Assembly (NCBI GenBank): GCA_023426425.1
Contig: JAFAAT010000256.1
Span: 1-20,308 of the forward strand
Reading direction: 5' to 3'
Origin: Bacteroidota bacterium
Lineage (GTDB): Bacteria; Bacteroidota; Bacteroidia; Chitinophagales; Chitinophagaceae
Length of the DNA stretch: 20,308 nucleotides
Below, in pieces: positions 15,627 through 20,308 of the stretch. The position numbers and the translations under genes are program-made. The notes below the pieces were generated by a model that saw nothing but the letters and a program-made list of their open reading frames with translations, had not been told where the DNA came from and searched no databases. The number at the start of each line of letters is the position of its first letter. Position 1 is the stretch's first letter.

Positions 15627-16736
15627 CTAATTTTCGTTATTTGGAGGACTGTTCCGCTTTCGACGTAAGGTAATAGTCATTGGACTGCGTACGGGTTTTT
15701 CATCACCAAGTATCAAGCCCCATTGTCTGAACGAGTCAGAATGATCGAAAATTACTTTTAATATAGCCATAACCGGCAGAGAGAGAAACATACCTGCAAC
15801 TCCCGCCATTGCACCACCAATGATAACTCCTGCGATGCTTGCCAGTGCATTAAGTCGGACTTTTGATCCCACAATGCGTGGCATCAGGATGTTGTTATCC
15901 AGGAACTGAACAGCCGCGATAGCAATGAGTACTGTGAAAATAGGCATGAGGTCCTGTGAGGATGTAAGGGTTAACAGCACCCCGATGATATTGCCTATCA
16001 GTGCACCCACATAGGGAATGAGATTCAGGAAAGCAAAGACCAGTCCGATGAGTAGTGCATGCTTGATGCCGAGGATCATCAACAAACCACCCAACAGCAC
16101 AGTGATATAAGTAATTTGAATTAAAAGTCCAACAAGGTAGCTTTTGATGATCGTTTCAGTTTCCACTAATGTAGAATGAACATTCCTGTGGTCTTCTTCT
16201 CTGAACCAGAAGAAAACGAACTTCAGTAACAGGTTTTTGTAATACAGAATGAGGAAGGAATAAATAGGTACAAGGCCGATAAATACAAATACACCAGTGA
16301 TGGTGAGTGCTGCACCGCTTAGGTAGTTGCTGGCATTGCCAACAAGGCCATTGCTTTGGGCACGCAGCCATTCCAGCTGTTGCTGGGTGGTGAAGTTTGT
16401 TTTTTCATTGATCCACGCGCTGATATTTCGCCAGTGGCCGTTAAGGTTTTCCTGGATGGCGGGGATGTCTGCTAGTAGCCTTGCTACCTGCATCCAGAAG
16501 AACCAACCTATGAAAACAAGAATGATGAATGCAGATAGCAGGGACAAACCGATTGCCAATACTTCCGGCAAACGTAAGTTTCGAAGCAGGCGGTAAACTG
16601 GCAAAAGAACAATGGCCAGAAAAAAAGCCATCAGGAACGGCGTGATAACTTCGCTGGCCTTAGTAAAAATGTACCCCAGGGCTAAAAGCCCCAGTAGTTC
16701 AATTGACCGTCTTACTGTCAACGGAAGATCTTTCAT
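15627..16736 (-). CDS. AI-2E family transporter-like membrane protein
   Basis: Polytopic inner-membrane protein of 369 aa from the AI-2E (formerly PerM/UPF0118) family. The N-terminal part has paired helices (about 12-50 and 58-88). A soluble central region follows (about 89-135), then helices around LVPIYSFLILYYK, the conserved LNLIPYVGALIG and NNILMPRIVGSKVRLNAL segments, and final helices. The family has been linked to autoinducer-2 export, Na+/H+ exchange and other substrates, so the substrate stays open. The C-terminus is basic (RRKRNSPPNNEN). It is separated from the upstream M16 gene by about 105 bp on the same strand. TATCTTAG at 16745-16752, one mismatch from the consensus, may be its -7 element. 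Confidence 0.9.
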   Translation of the reverse strand: MKDLPLTVRRSIELLGLLALGYIFTKASEVITPFLMAFFLAIVLLPVYRLLRNLRLPEVLAIGLSLLSAFIILVFIGWFFWMQVARLLADIPAIQENLNGHWRNISAWINEKTNFTTQQQLEWLRAQSNGLVGNASNYLSGAALTITGVFVFIGLVPIYSFLILYYKNLLLKFVFFWFREEDHRNVHSTLVETETIIKSYLVGLLIQITYITVLLGGLLMILGIKHALLIGLVFAFLNLIPYVGALIGNIIGVLLTLTSSQDLMPIFTVLIAIAAVQFLDNNILMPRIVGSKVRLNALASIAGVIIGGAMAGVAGMFLSLPVMAILKVIFDHSDSFRQWGLILGDEKPVRSPMTITLRRKRNSPPNNEN

Positions 16737-17118
16737 AAACGATTCTAAGATACAGGATTCTGCCTTGTGGTTGTAGTTGTGGAGTTGTATAGTCTGAATT
16801 CTGTTTTTCAGGGTTGCAAGGGTTCCGCAACCCTCCCCAAATCTGCGCCAGTAGCGGATTTGGGTATTCGGGAGGGTTGCGAAAATGCCCCAGGGAGCTT
16901 GTGTTATACATAGAAGAAAACGGCAAACTCAAAATGAAATACCCTGTAATGCTTTCTAAAACCTTTATAGTTAAGTCATAAAACACTCATACAAACGTCT
17001 TACAAGACCGTTAGTTAGCGGGCGTCACTTTCAGCCTTGTTTTTAGCGGCGCTACAACACATTGCTAGATCCTAAAATATGCGAAATCTCAACCCCTTGT
17101 GATCAGGCTTAGGGGTGT
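16737..17118. other. Intergenic stretch with a large palindrome
   Basis: 382 bp without a convincing gene. It holds the palindromic element at 16811-16881, a stretch around 17000-17060 with tagcgg/gcgcta pieces that I could not interpret, and a weak 6-bp stem (ACCCCT/AGGGGT, 17092-17116) beyond the stop of the AIM24 gene. Frames on the minus strand here look like chance. Confidence 0.55.
16811..16881. repeat. Palindromic element with two competing hairpins
   Basis: CGCAACCCTCCC (16826-16837) is an exact inverted match of GGGAGGGTTGCG (16870-16881). Within it CCAAATC (16837-16843) pairs with GATTTGG (16857-16863). The outer left arm can also pair upstream: GGGTTGC (16811-16817) with GCAACCC (16827-16833). 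So three copies of the GGGTTGC word, in two orientations, can form mutually exclusive stems. No T tract follows on either strand, so it is not a simple terminator. It resembles REP-type or small mobile palindromes; copy number elsewhere is unknown. Confidence 0.65.
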
Positions 17119-17910
17119 TTACCAACCGTCTCCATCAATCATATTGCCAAAGCCACCAAGGACACTACCTTCTCCTTTTCGCTGAACAGTGCCATACGCA
17201 AGGATACGACTGGCGAGCCTGCTAATTGGAAGTGTTTGAATCCAGACCGTGCCGGGTCCGCGTAAAGTAGCGAAGAATACGCCCTCTCCGCCGAAGATGG
17301 TGTTCTTTATACCTCCCACAAACTGGATATCGTAGTGCACAGTTGAAGTAAATGCGACGATACAACCGGTGTCAATTTTGATTAATTCTCCCGGTTGGAG
17401 TTGGCGCTCCATGACGTGACCACCGGCATGAACAAAGGCCAGTCCGTCACCTTCAAGTTTTTCCATAATAAAACCCTCGCCGCCGAAGAGACCAGTGCCG
17501 AGGCGTTTCTGGAATTCGATACCCACAGATACACCCTTTGCGGCACATAAAAAAGAGTCCTTCTGACAGATCACCCGTCCGCCCAGATTTAAGAGGTCGA
17601 GTGGGATGATTTTGCCAGGGTAGGGTGAGGCGAATGAAACCTTCTTTTTACCGTGGGCTACGTTTGTGTAGGCGGTCATAAAAAGACTTTCGCCTACGAG
17701 CAGACGCTTACCGGCAGAGAGCAGCTTGCCGAATATGCCGGTATTCTGTTGACTTCCATCGCCGAAAATCGTTTGCATCTCCACACCATCATCCATCATC
17801 ATAAAGGAACCTGCTTCAGCAATTGCGGTTTCCTGCGGGTCCAGTTCCACCTCCACATATTGCATCTCTTCGCCGTAAATTCTGTAGTCTATCTCATGAT
17901 TGGTACGCAT
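17119..17910 (-). CDS. AIM24 / TIGR00266 family protein
   Basis: A 263-aa cytoplasmic protein of the TIGR00266 (AIM24-like) family. Hallmarks are the early VEVELDPQETAIAEAGSFMMMDDGVEMQT segment (conserved GSF..M), the glycine-rich repeated strands (FGDGS, FGGEGFIMEKLEGDG, FGGEGVFFATLRGPG) and the LYxP-type end region with LPISRLASRI. The fold is a beta-helix or double-stranded beta barrel assembled into oligomers. Mitochondrial Aim24 affects cristae organisation, but the bacterial role is not established, so no function is assigned. The N-terminal MRTNHEIDYRIYGEEM fits the family start. A -7 element TATTTTTG lies 17 bases upstream. It is divergent from the dedA gene. Confidence 0.9.
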   Translation of the reverse strand: MRTNHEIDYRIYGEEMQYVEVELDPQETAIAEAGSFMMMDDGVEMQTIFGDGSQQNTGIFGKLLSAGKRLLVGESLFMTAYTNVAHGKKKVSFASPYPGKIIPLDLLNLGGRVICQKDSFLCAAKGVSVGIEFQKRLGTGLFGGEGFIMEKLEGDGLAFVHAGGHVMERQLQPGELIKIDTGCIVAFTSTVHYDIQFVGGIKNTIFGGEGVFFATLRGPGTVWIQTLPISRLASRILAYGTVQRKGEGSVLGGFGNMIDGDGW

Positions 17911-17926
17911 CGCTAATCTTTTTTGC

Positions 17927-17934
17927 CAAAAATA
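17927..17934 (-). promoter_or_regulatory. -7 element of the AIM24 gene
   Basis: Minus strand TATTTTTG, an exact TAnnTTTG match, lies 16 bases upstream of the ATG at 17910. No -33 TTTG was found at the expected spacing. Confidence 0.55.
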
Positions 17935-17967
17935 ATGGATGAAATGAAAACCTAAGCCCTGCAGGCT

Positions 17968-17991
17968 TGTGCCTTTTAATGTGCCTTTTAG
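17968..17991. repeat. 12-bp tandem duplication
   Basis: TGTGCCTTTTAA is followed directly by TGTGCCTTTTAG in the divergent AIM24-dedA intergenic region. It is a short local duplication with no clear role. Confidence 0.6.
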
Positions 17992-18023
17992 AATCTTTAA
18001 CTTTTAAAGACATCTTTTTAGAA

Positions 18024-18031
18024 TAGCTTTG
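18024..18031 (+). promoter_or_regulatory. Candidate -7 element of the dedA gene
   Basis: TAGCTTTG matches TAnnTTTG exactly, 84 bases before the ATG at 18116. The -33 element is not evident, so the assignment is tentative. Confidence 0.45.
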
Positions 18032-18115
18032 TTTCGCCAAATTATCTGTTGTGGAGGGCTGTAACGATTCAGTGAAAGCGTCGCACACCAGAACAATAGC
18101 ATACTAGTACAACCC

Positions 18116-18844
18116 ATGCCCGAAATCATAGAATTTTTTCAAAACCTCACTGATCCGCAGTGGATAATGCAGCACGGAGGCCTTTACCTGGTACTTCTGA
18201 TCGTATTTGCTGAAACAGGATTATTCGTTGGTTTCTTTCTCCCTGGAGATCCATTACTATTCATCACAGGAATTATTATTGCACATACAGGTACTGCTGA
18301 AGTATCTTCCGTTACTGACCTGATCTATTGGGTGTTGCTTATTTCCGCTTCCGGCATAGTAGGAAATTATGTGGGCTATTGGTTTGGTAAGCGATCAGGA
18401 ACCATGTTGATGGAGAAAAAGGATACCTGGTACTTCAAGAGAAAATATCTTCATCAGGCACATGACTTCTTTGAAAAAAGAGGTGGTGGGGCTATTATCA
18501 TTGCCAGGTTTTTGCCGATTGTGCGGACCTTCGCACCTATCGTTGCAGGTGTTGTGGGTATGGATAGGAAGAAGTTCTCATTCTACAACATCGTCGGGTC
18601 TTTTATTTGGGTAGGAAGTATCGTAACAGCGGGTTATCTGCTTGGCGATAACGAGTGGGTAAAGGGCAACCTGGAGTACATCATTTTCGGTATCATAGGA
18701 TTCTCTACCGCACCTGTACTATTTAAAGTCATTGCGAGCAAATTCAGCAATGGTAAAGTTGTGCCGGCTGTAGTGGAAATGAAACAAGAGCAGCAAGACG
18801 AGAAGACTGCTGGTAGTGGCAATCGTTCCGGACAAAAAAACTAG
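18116..18844 (+). CDS. DedA family membrane protein (VTT/SNARE-associated domain)
   Basis: Inner-membrane protein of 242 aa in the DedA family, whose members flip lipids such as undecaprenyl phosphate or phosphatidylethanolamine and support membrane energetics. Residues aligning with those essential in E. coli YqjA/YghB are visible: Glu33 (FAETGLF), Asp45 (FFLPGDPLL), Arg131 and Arg137 (ARFLPIVRTF). The following APIVAGVVGM and the GxxxW-type segment GSFIWVGSI are also typical. Hydrophobic segments lie at about 22-42, 47-57, 71-91, 142-172 and 186-207. The last 25 residues are a charged tail rich in Gln, Glu and Lys, not part of the domain. The gene converges on the GNAT gene with only about 50 bp between stops. 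Confidence 0.93.
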   Translation: MPEIIEFFQNLTDPQWIMQHGGLYLVLLIVFAETGLFVGFFLPGDPLLFITGIIIAHTGTAEVSSVTDLIYWVLLISASGIVGNYVGYWFGKRSGTMLMEKKDTWYFKRKYLHQAHDFFEKRGGGAIIIARFLPIVRTFAPIVAGVVGMDRKKFSFYNIVGSFIWVGSIVTAGYLLGDNEWVKGNLEYIIFGIIGFSTAPVLFKVIASKFSNGKVVPAVVEMKQEQQDEKTAGSGNRSGQKN

Positions 18845-18896
18845 ACGACTCCTTGTCTGATCTCAGTTGTCGCCGCTGCGGCTTCGTATTCCTTTT

Positions 18897-19436
18897 TTAG
18901 AACCCATAGAACGCGGTATCAGTATACTTTCCTTCAAAGAAGTGATTTTCTCTGAGCTGGCCTTCTTTTCTGAATCCTGATTTTTCGAGGACGATGGCCG
19001 AGGCAATATTAGCGGGATTTACTTGTGCTTCTATAGAATTCAATTTCATTTGATCGAATCCAAATGGTATTACTGCGGCAAGTACTTCCTTCATGATTCC
19101 CTTGTTCCAGAACTTTGGTAAGAGCATGTAACCTACTTCTGCGCGGTGATTTTCCGGCTGGATATTCCAGAGGCAGATAGTTCCTATCAACTCATCAGAT
19201 CCCAGAAATGTGATAGTCCATGTGATAGACTCTTTGCGATCTTCAAGTGCGAGGATATTCCTGATCAGTCCCAGTATTTCCTCCTGATTCTTGGCTGCAG
19301 GCTTTCCAATGTGTTGCATTGCCAACGGGTCTGATCGCATCTCAAACAGTGGTGCTACATCAGTCTCAGAGAGTCTCCGCAGGTGCAATCGTGCGGTTTG
19401 CAACTCAGGGAACGGGCGGAAATTTAACTCTAACAT
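18897..19436 (-). CDS. GNAT acetyltransferase, RimJ/RimL type
   Basis: A 179-aa acetyl-CoA-dependent N-acetyltransferase of the Acetyltransf_3 (RimJ/RimL-like) branch. The opening FPELQTARLHLRRLSETDV is characteristic of the branch. The acetyl-CoA site lies around AEVGYMLLPKFWNKGIMKEVL (about 118-138), where the usual Q/RxxGxG/A loop is the looser KFWNKGIM. The NPANIASAIVLEKSGFRKEG segment (about 144-163) is the conserved motif B region. The end YTDTAFYGF is normal for the family. Members acetylate ribosomal protein N-termini or small amines; the acceptor cannot be read from sequence. ATG 19436 is the first possible start and fits the family. It is convergent with dedA and divergent from the right-edge gene. 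Confidence 0.9.
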   Translation of the reverse strand: MLELNFRPFPELQTARLHLRRLSETDVAPLFEMRSDPLAMQHIGKPAAKNQEEILGLIRNILALEDRKESITWTITFLGSDELIGTICLWNIQPENHRAEVGYMLLPKFWNKGIMKEVLAAVIPFGFDQMKLNSIEAQVNPANIASAIVLEKSGFRKEGQLRENHFFEGKYTDTAFYGF

Positions 19437-19523
19437 GTTCTGAAATTAGAATAAAAAATCTGATGGAAATGCGTGAGTTAATAACTAAACTTTTAGAATG
19501 GTATGTTTATCTTGGGAATATCT

Positions 19524-20308
19524 ATGAGAGTACTATTTCTATTCACACTGCTGCTTTTTGGAGTTAACTCTGTCTTATTTGCACAGGGCCTCAGACTGAA
19601 GCTTTCCGAGGCGATGAAAAACAAAATGGTAGCTGTAACTGCCGTTGCTACTGGCAAGTCGTACAAAGAACATGGGTTGGGTCTAAAAATTGAAAACAGA
19701 ACCGGCTCATTAATTCGACTGACAATGGATCTTGGGGGTAGGTTCAGTCCGGAAGATTCTGCCTATCAGCCTTTGTTGCTCGTCGGTGAAGAAGTAGTCC
19801 AGCTTCAGGGTTGGAAAACACAGGAATTGCAGGTGAGGACTTTTTGTGGCCACAGCAAACGAAGTGCGCCTGTAGCAGGAGTTAATTATTCCTGGTCTGG
19901 TGTGGTTGGTGATACGTTGGTGAGAGTCCTTCAGTATGTAAAGAAGAATTTTCTGCTGGATGATTTAGGACAATCAGCTGTTTGGGTATTTACCAATGAT
20001 CATTCTTTACGCTCAGTCTACGATCCTGCGCGGGATCGAGCTTCAAAACAATTGATCGACCATATCGTTGCTGTTTCAGGTTTGCCTCAGCCGGATTATT
20101 TCACCGTTTCTGAAATGAGTGATGAGCCGGGGCAACCGGTGTATGAGCCGAAAGTCCTGAAGATCATCGCTCAGTTTGAAGAAAAGCTTGAATCGGCAGC
20201 ATCGCTTACGCTGGGAGTTTACAATGCTGCAGGGGAGATGATCCAGCCTGTGTTTGAGAACAGAACGTTTGGAAAGACCGGGCATCGTTTCAAGGTTGAG
20301 TTTGCAGC
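19524..20308 (+). CDS. Secreted protein of unknown family, C-terminus outside window
   Basis: The frame is open for 261 codons to the right edge with no stop, so the protein is longer. Residues 1-21 are a signal peptide (MRVLFLFTLL ... VLFAQ). The mature part starts GLRLKLSEAM and carries one Cys (FCGH, about 108). I do not recognise the family. The segment near the edge (about 229-259, with LGVYNAAGEMIQ and KTGHRFKVEF) has the look of a beta-sandwich of the FlgD-Ig or sorting-domain kind, in which a protein-tethering tail would follow; this is only a resemblance. A TGGGA stretch 7-8 bases before ATG 19524 supports that start; an in-frame ATG at 19503 would add seven residues. Confidence 0.72.
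   Translation, partial: MRVLFLFTLLLFGVNSVLFAQGLRLKLSEAMKNKMVAVTAVATGKSYKEHGLGLKIENRTGSLIRLTMDLGGRFSPEDSAYQPLLLVGEEVVQLQGWKTQELQVRTFCGHSKRSAPVAGVNYSWSGVVGDTLVRVLQYVKKNFLLDDLGQSAVWVFTNDHSLRSVYDPARDRASKQLIDHIVAVSGLPQPDYFTVSEMSDEPGQPVYEPKVLKIIAQFEEKLESAASLTLGVYNAAGEMIQPVFENRTFGKTGHRFKVEFA

Noticed and set aside
16699..16986. 95-codon minus-strand frame over the palindrome
   Set aside because: It is a chance open frame through the palindrome and the start of the AI-2E gene, with no protein-like features.
17000..17060. gttagttagcgggcg ... tagcggcgc, considered as an integron attC-like site
   Set aside because: The paired core sites do not line up as a proper attC and there is no integrase or cassette nearby.
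18877..18898. gccgctgcggc followed by TTTTTT, considered as a terminator after dedA
   Set aside because: The perfect arms leave only one loop base; a feasible stem is just 3 bp, and the T run is about 15 bases away.

Overview
The window looks like chromosomal DNA from a Bacteroidetes (Bacteroidota) bacterium, probably near the Chitinophagales. The evidence is a primary sigma factor of the short Bacteroidetes type, several TAnnTTTG -7 promoter elements (one with a TTTG -33 element 20 bp upstream), a type IX secretion (T9SS) sorting tail, Bacteroidetes-style lipoproteins and a START-like protein of a family common in that phylum. This is inference; no rRNA is present to settle it. I saw no tRNA, rRNA, CRISPR array, transposase or phage gene.

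Layout. 1-1026 (-): secreted PhoD-like phosphatase, cut by the left edge and starting at TTG. 1152-2786 (+): pyruvate dehydrogenase E2 with two lipoyl domains. 2787-3213: a gap with a terminator at each end and a degenerate 11-bp tandem array. 3214-3609 (-): small membrane protein. 3761-5363 (+): purK-purE operon, overlapping by 8 bp. 5479-6171 and 6663-7316 (+): two lipoproteins, separated by a gap rich in inverted repeats. 7383-7970 (+): trmH. 8016-8884 (-): rpoD, with a one-base frameshift in region 4. 9146-9526 (+) and 9601-10047 (-): two small SRPBCC-fold proteins, converging. 10211-11785 (-): a cytochrome c / copper monooxygenase / T9SS-tail fusion. 11872-12600 (+): PAP2 phosphatase. 12675-15521 (-): M16 double-domain peptidase. 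15627-16736 (-): AI-2E-family membrane protein. 16737-17118: a gap with a large palindrome. 17119-17910 (-): AIM24/TIGR00266 protein. 18116-18844 (+): DedA protein. 18897-19436 (-): GNAT acetyltransferase. 19524-20308 (+): unrecognised secreted protein, cut by the right edge.

Most of this is ordinary housekeeping and envelope content in single-gene units separated by strong hairpin terminators. The only clear operon is purK-purE (AIR to CAIR in purine synthesis). Several products act at or beyond the cytoplasmic membrane, but nothing ties them into one pathway.

I found no convincing new multi-gene system. The points most worth a second look are the rpoD frameshift (probably a sequencing error), the copper monooxygenase fusion with all expected metal ligands, the terminator that runs into the trmH promoter, the 11-bp periodic array and the palindrome at 16811-16881.
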